A DNA stretch of 64,000 bases from Kappaphycus alvarezii (lineage: Eukaryota > Rhodophyta > Florideophyceae > Gigartinales > Solieriaceae): the NCBI GenBank assembly GCA_002205965.3, contig NADL03000548.1, forward strand, positions 406,989 to 470,988. Direction: 5' to 3'. The position numbers and the translations under genes are program-made. The notes under the pieces are model-generated. The model searched no databases. It was not told where the DNA came from and worked only from the letters and a program-made list of their open reading frames with translations. Positions 12,043-22,793 of the stretch are shown here, in pieces (within the stretch, counting starts at the first letter, position 1; the number at the start of each line of letters is the position of its first letter).

Positions 12043-12469
12043 TGATGGACAGAACGAGAGAGGGAGCGAGGGAGCCAGACAGAGAGTGGAGAGAGCGGAG
12101 AGCAGGAGAGAGAGAGAGAAGGGTAGAAAGAGTGAGGGACCGAGAAGGAGAGATGAGAGAGGAGAAGGTGGTGAGGAACTTTACTCAGGTAGAAGATGGA
12201 GAGAGACCGGGGCTTATATAGACTTCAAGGCGAGTCGACTGATGCTTTCTGTTGATCGAAGGAAGTTTCCAGAAGACATTAGACGACAGTGAGTGTCTAA
12301 CCGTAAACTGCTTGAGCTGATCTAAAGTAGATCAGCTCAGACAGCACTGTACAGTGCATAAACATAACGGTCAAGTTCTAGGTTGAACGGTAAATTACAG
12401 TGATACATGTAAGCCTCTTTGAGAGCTGTCAGCTGTCATAAAAGGCAAAGAATTGAAATTAAACTAACA
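12043..12469 (-). repeat. copia-2 5' LTR
   Basis: 427 bp, partner of 6156-6576. On the sense strand it has TATATAAGC (plus-strand GCTTATATA near 12212-12222). It keeps the same perfect hairpin as the other LTR, GAGCTGATC / GATCAGCTC, at 12314-12338. Confidence 0.9.
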
Positions 12470-12474
12470 TTGCC

Positions 12475-14538
12475 GAATGTGGAACTCTGTTTCGAACATA
12501 GTTGACGTGCTATAATGCAAACAGCCACAGGCAAAGCAGAAGGTTATATTTTATCAGCAGTGCTCGGAAGCGCCCTCCAACTTTCTGTTCACACGCTCGG
12601 GCAGTGCCGTTGAGTTCCGGGGTGTACGGCGGGGCGAGCGACTTTTTGTCTTCATCAGCTCCTACCAAGTCGCTCTGCAAAGCCCAATACTATTTGGCGC
12701 CATCAGAGTGCAACTTGGATATTTCAGCTCCTCCGAGATCGAGAAACTTTCTTGACACAGGGTCGAACAAGTTGCTGAAACTGCTGCGCCTAGTCATGTA
12801 GCCGACCATGGGGTACCTGGAATGGTCGTCCAGAAATGTGCACGCGTATCGAAACCCATCTGGAAATGACTTTGCCACGGGTCCAATAGTGTCCGAGTGC
12901 ACCAAGTCTCCCACTGCATCGGCGTGACAAAACTGACCAGAAACGGCAGCTTGTGGGCTTTCCCGAGTCTGCAGGCACGGCACACATCCTTGGTATCCTT
13001 CAGATCAGGAAATCCATTCACGTATTTGTGCACACCAGCAAGGTCACGGATGTTCAGATGAGCAAGACGCCTGTGCCACAGCTCTGTTTTAGCAGAAGAA
13101 GAGCTTTGCGAACCGTAAGATGTGACCATGGCTTGATCCTCCGTACTGTAGTTCTCTTGCATTTCGGGTTCAGGTTGCGTGTACAAACATGACTCGTCGG
13201 TGCTTCGCTTACCATGACCCACGATAAACCCGTCAGCCTCAAGATTCAACTGAAAATCTTCGCGACAGAACAGTGACTCAATGCCATAGTCAGCCAATCG
13301 GCCCGCAGAAACCAAGTTGTACCCTAGTTTGGGGGTGTACAGTGCCCTGCTGAGTCGGACATTAGCATTCTCAAATGGAAACACAACATCACCACACAAG
13401 TTGGTCTTCACGGAACTCTTATCAGCCATTAGCAAAGTCCTCGTGTCACAAGATACAAGTGAGCCAGGCAATGACGATGTTCGCGAGTAAAAGCAATGAA
13501 CCGTGGCACCGCTGTCGGCGTAGGTCCTTTCGTCCGGCTCCGGTATAATGGTGGTCTTTTCGAAAGTAGCGCCGGCAATTTCAAGCTTTTACTTGTTACC
13601 AGAACTCTTATCAGACCCGCCTACTTCAGCATTTGCAACGAATTTCTTTGCTTGTGTAGATAACGTTTGTCGTACTTTCGGCAGTAGCTTGTTATTGGGG
13701 TTGTCCTTGTTGAGGCAACAGCGATCAGACGTGTGACCAGACTTGTCAAAAAATTCACAATGATATGAATTGCCGGAGTTTGGATTGGTTGACTTTGAGA
13801 GCGCCATCGCAAAAGCGCGCACTTTGGATTCAATTTCCGACTCCTTTCTTCTTGTTTTTGCAACGGTTCTTACCCTTCACACCAGCACTTGACGTACCTC
13901 CAAGCGACTCCTTTGGGTTGTATTCGTCTATAAGAGTCGTGGCAGCGTAGTCCCAGGTGAGCTCGGCAGTTTCCTTGGTGCGCAGAGTAGCTGCCGTGGT
14001 CTCCAAAGGACAAGACGGGTCCATAGAAGCAAGCAGCATCGGAGCTTTGTGGGTCTCCGGAATGGCTGCGCCCTTTCCCTTACGTTCCAGTTGTAAGAAC
14101 AGTGACTTAAACTAGTCCACGTAAGCCGACATATTCTGACCAGTGTAGGTCATGCTGAACAGTTAAGTCTGGACCCCAATGCGAGACACAGTCCTGTTAG
14201 AACCATAAAGAGAGACGACTAGCTCCATCATACGCTTGGGGTCATCGTCGACATCCATGACCACGCGGAGCGGTGTATCACCGAGACCAAAGATGATGAT
14301 TCCGCAGGAGTTCTACCGTTTGGCGAATGTGCGAGCGCTCTGGTCAGAAACGACACCCCTCCTAGGGACGTTTTGGAAGTTGAGGTCGGTGAGTCGTTGA
14401 CAACGCCCAAGACTCCTTTGACCCGGCATGCAGCGCGGAGAAAAAATGGCGCTACAGTCCGTAGTCCTCACATCGTCTTCCTTGGAAGCAAGGGATCTTA
14501 ACGCCAATAGTGGCAGTTTCAGTGTTTGTATCAGACAT
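12475..14538 (-). pseudogene. copia-1 gag, protease and integrase N-terminal part
   Basis: Gag opens at ATG 14538 (MSDTNTETATIGVKIPCFQG). A degenerate zinc knuckle, CEFFDKSGHTSDRC (second Cys replaced by Phe), lies near 13760. The protease motif YADSGATVH has DSG codons at 13516-13508. A 225-residue open stretch (13471-12794) carries protease, WHRRLAHLN...CRACRLGKAHKLPF (HHCC zinc site, about 13080-12950) and the integrase start. The catalytic core continues in another frame with LVHSDTIGP, FLDDHSRYPMVGY, LHSDGAKY and TPELNGTA. The integrase is cut at 12475 by copia-2 and resumes at 6150. Confidence 0.8.
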
Positions 14539-14872
14539 CTTTAAATATGATGCAGACGGAGTTTTAAGTAGACGTCTGGAGGGGTTGCACAGGTGGTTGA
14601 TGGATTACCCACCTGATACAAAGGTAATAGTGGAGCAAAGAAAGCTCTACACGTCACAAGAAATAAAAGTCACAAGCGGAGCACACTGGAGCTTCCAAGG
14701 TCGGAGTTTCAAATCACGGGTGGTGAGGGGCACACCTGGACAACAAGGATAACTTGAGAAACTTGAGGAACTTGAAAATTTTTGAGAAACTAGAGAGTTG
14801 AGCGAGGAACGCTTACCAAAAGGTACACACCAGCGCAGCAGTGAGGCGATGAAGTCTGCTGGCGTCGACCTT

Positions 14873-14886
14873 CTGGGCCCATAACC
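14873..14886 (-). promoter_or_regulatory. copia-1 primer-binding site (half initiator tRNA-Met)
   Basis: The minus strand reads GGTTATGGGCCCAG next to the 5' LTR, identical to the PBS of copia-2 although the LTRs are unrelated. Confidence 0.85.
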
Positions 14887-15643
14887 TGAAAAGGGAGGCA
14901 GGTTTTAACAGGAAGAAAGAAATGTAGCTTGCCGAGTTTACTAGGTTTCCCTTGCGAGGTGGCTTATGTACCCACGCACATCCGCAGCACCCGCAGTAGT
15001 TGCAATGCAATGACTAACAAGAATCGTCAAACATCCGTTAAACATCCGCCCAAAATCCCTATCATCAAATAGGTGGGAAAAAGTAATACACGCAAACCTA
15101 CGAAATCGTCCTCTAGTCGCACTTCCAGTTCAGTGCTCAAATGCGCGGAAACGTGTGGCACGCAATAGTCTCGTGATTTGTTGACATTGGCAGAACCTTT
15201 CCAATCCGGTGGTGCCAGTTCCCCACACAAAACCGCCTGTCAAATCCCACAGCATACCACAGTGCAGTTTAGTTCCACGTGTATAGTTCCGCGTAATGCA
15301 CCACAGTGTTCACTGTCTGTCACATCATACAGCATCCCACAGCGCATTATCGTTCCACGTGTATAGTTCCACGTAACATACCGCAATTAACACCATTGAA
15401 CACCTCTCCAAGTCCACCATAGGCAGCTCCCCTGCATCCACGTGGTCCATTCAGATTGCTCCACTTGGCCAATACTCCTACATGTGCCTGTGATACTACA
15501 ACACATGTTGGACATTCATAGGCAAGGAGGCGGTTTGAGCAGTCATTCAGATGCCGTTTCTGGAAGGTTTGGTTTCGACCCAATCTATGACCCATGCACG
15601 GTGCCCGACCTCGGACAAAGGGGTTGCCGACCATTCATCAACA
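14887..15643 (-). repeat. copia-1 5' LTR
   Basis: 757-bp partner of 2857-3600, beginning TGAAAAGG and ending CAACA on the plus strand, followed by TSD CAAAT at 15644-15648. Differences are substitutions and short indels. Confidence 0.88.
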
Positions 15644-15648
15644 CAAAT

Positions 15649-17550
15649 ATTCTGGTCTCAGACGTCTGTCAAAGAATAGGGGAATATTCACGGTCCCGCC
15701 CTCGATGTGAACTGGGTCACTTTGGTATCCAGGATGATTGCATGCCCCAGATCTTCCATTCTAGGACAGCCAACCGTTGCATCAAAAGAAATCTCCGGCA
15801 TAAAAATAAAATAAAATAAAATTTCGGGTCCCTCAATAAGAAAAGGATGTTTCCAAAAATATACAGACTTTTTTGAGACGGCTCCCAACGAACAGTTATC
15901 CTTCTTGCAATGAGAACTCTTTCAAGGCCGAGAACTTTCCCTAAAATTCTGAAATGAGATTTGTGTTAGCAATCGAATTGAAAAGGACATCGGTTTTCGT
16001 TCCCAATATTTCGACTAGTACTAGCGTAAGAAGTCTTAATGCTGCCGAGCCCGAGTCAAGAAATAGGTTCCTGCTCTAAATGGATTTTGTCTATTCCATA
16101 ATCCTTTGAGCGGCTTCCTCATATCTCACGTGTCCTCCCCTAATAGCTGACCATACATGATTCCAGTTTGAGCCGAAGCGAGCTCGGCTATAAAGATGTA
16201 TTTCTTGACATACCCTAATATATCCCTCGGGAGGCTTGTGACTTTTCTGATTTTTCATTCACTATGCAGGACCAATTCCCGCTCCCATTACAATTTGATC
16301 AGATATTTTCGCCCTTGAGAGTTACAGGCGCTCTTATATGCCCAAGTATTCGTGATTGTATCCTGGCTTCTTTAATATCACATTAACTTCTACATTCACT
16401 TTGTCACAGTAAAACAACCAAACCTTTTCCCCTTTGTCACATTGAATTGGCCGATTTTTGTCAGCTTTACACACATTAACAGCTTTGTGAAGTTATAATC
16501 CTTCCTTTTTTGTACACATTTCATCTCAGGTCCAGAACTGCTTCAAGCCAACGAGATATTTGCCGGTCAGTAATCTTTAGTACAGCATTTGCTTTCATGA
16601 TGACCGTGACGGCAAGCCTTCCCACAGCGAATTACCGCGTGGATTCTTCAGGCATCTAGTTGCAGAGGTTCAGTCTCAAGGTACTAGGAGCAGATACCTG
16701 CAGCTTTCGAAATACAGGACTGATTTTTCTTAACAGTTATAGTAATTCTTTCCAACTGTAACGTTATCATGCCAAGGCGATTGTCGAAACAGTCCGACGG
16801 CCATTTATGAAGTCCTGATTAAATCAACCACACAGGACAAGACTGGATATAGGGGCTACAGGAACTGTAGATGGCAAATGTTTTTTCAATCTAAAGCTCC
16901 TCAAACCTCTGACGAATTATTGTTCCAAAGCGAGTAGTTCCAACCCTCTCACGAGCTTTCAAGCAACTCACACGGAGAAGAAGAGAAAATACCGATGAGT
17001 TTGTCAAGGAATGAACCGAAGGGGTCATATTTACTCGCAGAAATTCTTTCTTGTAATGTTTCTTTCAACAAATTTTTGTTTCCTTTACGCGAAGATATTC
17101 TTGTTTCTATACATTTTTATTATTTTCTCTTTTTCTCTATTATGTGCGATAACCTTTCTCCTTGACGGTGTTTCTTTTAGTCTACTCAGATTATTTGATC
17201 TTCTTCGACCCGAATTTTTTTTTCCACATTCAAGATTTATACACGTATTTTTCGCAGAAAATTATCTTTGAATGGTCATTTTCAATAATTTCCACTGCAA
17301 GACTAATTTGCGCCTATTTTGGGATTCAGCAGGCCTGCAATTATGAGCCTGTTGACGTTACTGAAACACATCTGGTCCGGGCTAAAATGTATCCACAGAC
17401 CTCTGACAAAAGCAAGTCGACATTTTTAACTACGTTGGCAACCAAAGTGCGTGGAATTCCCCCTCTCCCCTCATTTCCAAACTACGCAATCCTCGACCCA
17501 TCACCGTCTCCTCTCTATTTACTTCAGGGCCAACCAATGTAGAGGAATAC
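15649..17550. other. No recognisable gene
   Basis: AT-rich DNA with short frames only. A T-rich tract encoding hydrophobic low-complexity sequence lies at 17040-17250. No LTRs or internal repeats were recognised. Confidence 0.4.
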
Positions 17551-18367
17551 CTTTATCGGTATACAAGAAAGAGCCTGACGGAACTTGTGACTCTTTATAT
17601 GGAAGAAACCAAATCAAAGGAAGTGATGGCGGGGGGCTTGGAAAGGGCAGAATGAAGTTTGAGAGTGCATCGAGTTGCGGGTTTCCCTGGAGTTTGTATA
17701 AGAAAGAGAAGAAGAGGAGGGGAGGAAAAGTACGAGGATGGAAAATAGGAGGTGGAGAAGTTTGAGTGTGAGGAGAGGAGGGCGAAAAGTATAGCAAAGG
17801 GGAGGGAGCAACGAACTGTGCGAGGTGGTCCCGACCATGGATCTGGTAGGTGAAACATTACATGACATGTATTTTTCGCAGGGAGGGGTAGGAAATAATG
17901 AGCTACTCAAGGATATTTGTGGGGACTACATGATTTTTAAGACTTCTTGAGGGAAGTACTAGTTCTGATCTAGAGTAGAAGTATTATGGGTATTAGATTT
18001 GTTCATATCAGACTTACCGTCCAAAGTTGGTAGACAAACCGACTGAAGTGGTGAAAAAAGATGGGGTTGTTGAGTGACAAGGTTTTTGCCGCTGATCTCT
18101 TTCCAGATGGCTCGGTCAGCTCGGTTTACTAGCGGGCTTGCACCACTTAAAAAGAGAAATCCCGAAGCAAATGCTGGCAGTTATCTGAAAAATACAAACG
18201 TTCGAAATTAACCACATTCCACTTGAATAACCTAACTGCAAGGCGTTCCTTTCAACCGACAGCTAGTATACTTTAAGCCTGCTGTAGAACGCACCAGAGA
18301 GGCTCTCCAGGTCCTGCACTTATCAAAACCAAATGGCTACTGTACTGCACTCGCCTTAAGGGCGCGT
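17551..18367. other. Purine-rich low-complexity stretch and unassigned DNA
   Basis: 17600-17830 is strongly GA-rich on the plus strand and gives artificial Pro/Ser-rich frames on the other strand. Nothing coding is supported up to the start of the tandem array at 18368. Confidence 0.4.
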
Positions 18368-18454
18368 GGCTGCCTTCAAGAAGTGACCATCAACCCCGCA
18401 TGTCAGTGAACGAGACTTTACCTCAAATTCGAATGGAAATATCACAAAGTATCA

Positions 18455-18799
18455 CTATCTTTCGGTTTGCATACAGCTCCTTTGCAGTCGTTTGTTACAA
18501 CGATGTTCCTCAATATTTTCCATTACCTCTACTTCATCAACAGCTCCTTCCACAATCCCCGTTTTGCGGTTTTTCCTTAGTAGTCCTGCTCTGTTACAGA
18601 GGCCTAGGCCCACGGAACTTTTGCCCAATCGGTACAGTTCTTTTTCGGATCTTTTGTTTTTCACTGAATAAAACCATGTTCGGATCGCACACAGCGCAGA
18701 TTTGCAGCTGGTCATCTGAATGCAATTTGAGGTTAAGCGCCTTCGAACAGGCAATGCTACCGGCTGTAGAGTAGAGCATTCAGCCGTGGGTAATTCCAA
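18455..18799 (-). CDS. Unassigned 114-residue frame, present in each tandem unit
   Basis: A minus-strand frame conserved at 18799-18455, 21929-21585 and 25041-24718, because it lies in the tandem repeat. It is basic in the middle (KNKRSEKELYRLGK) and acidic near the end (EGAVDEVEVMENIEE), with several Cys. The opposite strand is also open (18400-18774), so conservation gives no evidence for either. No start signal or family is recognised. Confidence 0.2.
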   Translation of the reverse strand: MELPTAECSTLQPVALPVRRRLTSNCIQMTSCKSALCAIRTWFYSVKNKRSEKELYRLGKSSVGLGLCNRAGLLRKNRKTGIVEGAVDEVEVMENIEEHRCNKRLQRSCMQTER

Positions 18800-18819
18800 T
18801 TACCTTTCCGTAACACTAT

Positions 18820-19215
18820 TTACAACTGGACTATAAAATGCGGTGATTGCCCTTAGCTACTGGCTGTAGCTTGTCGTTCACGTTAGTTCGACCAGCTACT
18901 GTTTAGTAACTGGAAATGATTGAATATCTCTTCCAAGATTAAAGCACCCAAACCTTCCCCCGCTTGTACACATTGTGGATCCCGCCACACGATTTGAATG
19001 CAACTTCATAGGACTCCCAACCTTCAAACCATTCGCAGTAAACCAACCTAATTTACGAGGAAAATTAAGTAAACCACCCTTGTGACCCCATTTACCCCAT
19101 TTACAAATCGAGGAAGCCAAAGGTATTTTCAATTCAGTAATAATTAGACCGTATTGGTACAGCACCAATACGTTCTAATCCACAATACAGACTGTGGCAT
19201 TTACAATGTCGTGAC
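18820..19215 (+). repeat. Dispersed block shared with the GLE1/cycloisomerase intergenic region
   Basis: The block runs from a TTTACAACTGGACTATAAAATG stretch to GCATTTACAATGTCGTGACTG. It recurs at 21950-22345, 25080-25374 (cut), 26830-26340 (inverted, with an insert), 52992-52885 (partial, inverted), 60105-60505 and 63762-64000 (cut). It contains a SINE-like tail (CTTCCAAGATTAAAGCACCC and CTTCCCCC, 18940-18963) and a 37-bp palindrome near 19144-19180. It probably came from the GLE1 locus or is an old non-autonomous element. Confidence 0.7.
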
Positions 19216-19544
19216 TGTCGGCTAGAATCTGGGAACACACATAGTAGAGGACTTTTTTCAATGATTTTACCGTGCTTGAATGACTGTTCGACGAATGACT
19301 AGCCCAAGCTGATTCGAAAGTAACTGTTTGCAGAGCACTTTTTCACTGAGGAACTTGGATGCATTAACGATCGCTCATTGCGCGTAGACGATTGTTTTGA
19401 ACTGCATTGACTACGTAAGCCTGAAAAACAGTAAAATTGGGGAGGGTTGCAATGCATTACCATTTGAAAGATGAGATAATGTTCTCGTTGAAAAAAATTT
19501 CAACGCTGGCCCAGGTTGTCCTTCCTGACGGACACATCTTCCCG

Positions 19545-19552
19545 TATAAAAG
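19545..19552 (+). promoter_or_regulatory. TATA box of LPMO copy 1
   Basis: TATAAAAG lies 118 bases before the ATG at 19663 and is followed by a C/T-rich leader (CTTCAACCTCACCACACC). Unit 2 has the same box at 22676-22683. Confidence 0.7.
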
Positions 19553-19662
19553 GACCCCTTCTTCACTCTAAAAGTTGCTTCAACCTCACCACACCACCGG
19601 TCTCATCTTCAACCCCCTCCTCTAACGAAAGGCCAGCAATTTTTTGAATCATATCCGGCGCC

Positions 19663-20798
19663 ATGACCTTTGCAAATCTATTGACAGGGATATGCTTCGC
19701 CCTCTTTTTACTGAAAAGACCTACCCCAGCCTCCTCTCATAGCTACCTGCTTTACCCGCGAGGGGATTTTAGCAGCTTCAATCAAGCTCATTGTCGCGTT
19801 GGAGGCCCTATCCATGCGCCGGACGACTTCTGCCCGGACCATGCATCAATGAGTCGAGTTGGCAGTATGATCACAATGCCCCTGTTTATGAACTGCGAAG
19901 GAACCAGACGCTGGCTGTGATTTGGCCGAGGAATAATCACAGAGGTGGGTTTGTGAGATTCAGCCTGGTTCCCAAGTCACTCAGGATGAGCAGAAAGGCC
20001 CACGAAAAGTACGCGTTTAGTATTCGTGTTTCGAGTCGGATAAGCTCCCATGCTCTGGTGAATATTGTGGAACCGATGTTTGGCTGTACAGGACTACCAT
20101 TCGCGTACCGCCTACTTTCGGGGACGGAGATTACATTCTTTCGTGGGCGTGGTTTGGAGGATTGACGCAGTCAAACTCATTCTTCGGGGATTATTACAGC
20201 TGTTCCAACGTGAGGTTGAGGAATGGGCCGACGGCCTTGACCACTGAGCGAGTTTTTAATCCGGGAAATAACACGGTTTACCCGGCAGCATGTAGGTCCT
20301 CAGTGGATCAGCTGGCATTTGCGATCGTGAACCGTGTCTCGGGTTCAAGGAGAAGGAGATGATTCCTCAGCCGTTTGCGAGTGGTAGACCCGCTCCGCTG
20401 ACGTACCGTCCAACGGCACGGCGGCGGCTTACTCTGTGGATGCAGGGAATTCCAGCACGTTGAGGTTGATGGGCTTCGTCTGTTGAACGCCAAGACAAGG
20501 GCAGTCATTTCGGAGGTTTTCGGGACAACAATTTACGTGCCAAGGTACATGCAGAAGCATATCAGCTTCCAGGCTCTGGTGGAAGGGGACGTGGCCTCTG
20601 TTTCTTTTTTACTTAAATCACCAGTTTCTGCGGACTGAAAAATATGTACCGTATATGGCGTTTGGGGACAAAGACGGTAGGATTTTCTCTTGGGAAAATC
20701 TTATTTCGGGGAGGGAGTTTGAATTGAGAGTGGTTGCTACTGATAAAAGTGGCAGTCAAGACGAGAGGATTTTCTTAATGGAGATCGAGCTGTGGTAA
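19663..20798 (+). pseudogene. Putative lytic polysaccharide monooxygenase, copy 1 (frameshifted)
   Basis: Copy of the gene at 22794-23931. It keeps the signal peptide that copy 2 has lost: MTFANLLTGICFALFLLK then RPTPASS, with HSYLLYPRGDF as the expected mature N-terminus. Compared with copy 2 it has single-base losses in short homopolymers near 19833, 20022, 20314, 20418 and 20474, and one extra T near 20618. At about 20587 it has the intact GGGG that copy 2 lacks. Since each copy repairs the other, the underlying gene is probably intact. The alternative is two young pseudogenes. Confidence 0.55.
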
Positions 20799-20890
20799 TT
20801 GTGAATATTAAAGTGAAATGCATTTTTTAAAGGCTTGACAGTGGGGTTGCAATGCGGTGGGTTGCAATGCAGAATCCGAGTAGTGAATCA

Positions 20891-21497
20891 TTATCTAATC
20901 GGAGCGTAGAGGATGATCAATGGCAAGGGCAGCAGTGTAGCACTGTTTATTGAAAGCACACAGTACTGCAATGGGGGGAAGGTTTGGGTGTTTTGAGAGA
21001 GAGTACTGCAATGTGCTGTACAGGTTAAACGGGGTTGGTTTTGTGCGAGTAGTGCGAGGGTTGGGAGCCTACGAACTTGCAGGCAAGCCATGTTGCAGGG
21101 TCTGCAGTAGCAACGGGTGAGCATTTCCGGCAACAAAAATGGTGCTGATAGCGCAGACAACAAGCAGGCAAGCGTTAAAAGGGGGAAGGTTTGGTTGTTT
21201 TACTCTGGGACGATATATTCGATCCATCCTAAAGTTTTTCAGGCAACCACGATTGGCTCAAAAAAGGCATGCCAACGCAGCAACGGGGAGGAACTACGCT
21301 CCCGAAAAGCTCACCTTCAGGAACGGGAAAAGGTTTGGGTGTTTACTCTTAGAAGCTATATCCGATCTATCCCATGGTTTTCCAGACAAACACAATCGAC
21401 TCAAAAAAGGGTATACCGACACAGTAATGGGAAGGAACTGCGCTCCCTAAAATGCTACCTTCAGGCCAGCCATCAAGTAGGGCGCATTGGACATGAC
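20891..21497 (-). mobile_element. Cluster of SINE-like modules (unit 1)
   Basis: On the minus strand two related modules (about 21445-21320 and 21300-21180) each start near GGAGCGYAGTTCCTYCCC and end with the tail TAAAACACCCAAACCTT-CCCC type. A third tail lies at about 21000-20975. The paired arrangement looks like tandem or nested insertion. The same cluster is in unit 2 at 24020-24631. Confidence 0.55.
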
Positions 21498-22675
21498 GGC
21501 TGCCTTCAGGAAGTGACCATCAACCCCGCATGTCAGTGAACGAGACTTTACCTCAAATTCGAATGGGAATATCACAAAGTATCACTATCTTTCGGTTTGC
21601 ATACAGCTCCTTTGCAGTCGTTTGTTACAACGATGTTCCTCAATATTTTCCATTACCTCTACTTCATCAACAGCTCCTTCCACAATCCCCGTTTTGCGGT
21701 TTTTCCTTAGTAGTCCTGCTCTGTTACAGAGGCCTAGGCCCACGGAACTTTTGCCCAATCGGTACAGTTCTTTTTCGGATCTTTTGTTTTTCACTGAATA
21801 AAACCATGTTCGGATCGCACACAGCGCAGATTTGCAGCTAGTCATATGAATGCAATTTGAGGTTAAGCGCCTTCGAACAGGCAATGCTACCGGCTGTAGA
21901 GTAGAGCATTCAGCCGTGGGTAATTCCAATTACCTTTCCGTAACACTATTTACAACTGGACTATAAAATGCGGTGATTGCCCTTAGCTACTGGCTGTAGC
22001 TTGTCGTTCACGTTAGTTCGACCAGCTACTGTTTAGTAACTGGAAATGATTGAATATCTCTTCCAAGATTAAAGCACCCAAACCTTCCCCCGCTTGTACA
22101 CATTGTGGATCCCGCCACACGATTTGAATGCAACTTCATAGGACTCCCAACCTTCAAACCATTCGCAGTAAACCAACCTAATTTACGAGGAAAATTAAGT
22201 AAACCACCCTTGTGACCCCATTTACCCCATTTACAAATCGAGGAAGCCAAAGGTATTTCAATTCAGTAATAATTAGACCGTATTGGTACAGCACCAATAC
22301 GTTCTAATCCACAATACAGACTGTGGCATTTACAATGTCGTGACTGTCGGCTAGAATCTGGGAACACACATAGTAGAGGACTTTTTTCAATGATTTTACC
22401 GTGCTTGAATGACTGTTCGACGAATGACTAGCCCAAGCTGATTCGAAAGTAACTGTTTGCAGAGCACTTTTTCACTGAGGAACTTGGATGCATTAACGAT
22501 CGCTCATTGCGCGTAGACGATTGTTTTGAACTGCATTGACTACGTAAGCCTGAAAAACAGTAAAATTGGGGAGGGTTGCAATGCATTACCATTTGAAAGA
22601 TGAGATAATGTTCTCGTTGAAAGAAAATTTCAACGCTGGCCCAGGTTGTCCTTCCTGACGGACACATCTTCCCGG

Positions 22676-22683
22676 TATAAAAG
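22676..22683 (+). promoter_or_regulatory. TATA box of LPMO copy 2
   Basis: TATAAAAG 118 bases before the ATG at 22794, with the same flanks as in unit 1. Confidence 0.7.
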
Positions 22684-22793
22684 GACCCCTTCTTCACTCT
22701 AAAAGTTGCTTCAACCTCACCACACCACCGGTCTCATCTTCAACCCCCTCCTCTAACGAAAGGCCAGCAATTTTTTGAATCATATCCGGCGCC

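Larger units (their letters stand above)
6156..12469 (-). mobile_element. Ty1/copia retrotransposon 2 (copia-2), nested in copia-1
   Basis: A 6,314-bp minus-strand element with LTRs 6156-6576 and 12043-12469, both beginning TG and ending CA on the plus strand, and TSD TTGCC. Internal order on the minus strand: initiator-tRNA-type PBS (12042-12029), long leader, a small zinc-finger reading frame, gag, protease, integrase, reverse transcriptase, RNase H, polypurine tract (6588-6577). The LTRs differ at many positions, so the insertion is not recent, although it is younger than copia-1. Frameshifts are frequent. Confidence 0.92.
2857..15643 (-). mobile_element. Ty1/copia retrotransposon 1 (copia-1), host of a nested element
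   Basis: Minus-strand element bounded by direct LTRs (2857-3600 and 14887-15643) and 5-bp duplications CAAAT. Gag, protease and integrase lie at 14538-12475. Reverse transcriptase and RNase H lie at 6150-3601. The two halves are separated by copia-2 (6156-12469). Without copia-2 and one TTGCC the element is about 6.5 kb, normal for the family. A 5'-truncated LINE (4038-4396) also interrupts its RNase H. Many stops and frameshifts make it inactive. Domain order PR-INT-RT-RH identifies the superfamily. Confidence 0.9.
18368..21497 (+). repeat. Tandem unit 1 (3,130 bp) carrying an LPMO gene
   Basis: Direct repeat of 21498-24631, starting at GGCTGCCTTCA. In order it holds a short frame pair, a block shared with the GLE1-cycloisomerase intergenic region, a promoter, the LPMO gene, and inverted SINE-like modules. 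Differences from unit 2 are mostly one-base homopolymer indels. Confidence 0.92.

Noticed and set aside
12029..14886. tRNA gene suggested by the CTGGGCCCATAACC matches
   Set aside because: Only the 14-base anticodon-arm segment matches and no cloverleaf surrounds it. The positions next to LTRs identify primer-binding sites.
19144..19185. Helitron 3' end (hairpin followed by CTAAT)
   Set aside because: The CTAAT is part of the palindrome itself and occurs on both strands. Spacing is wrong and no TC start or Rep/helicase coding was found.
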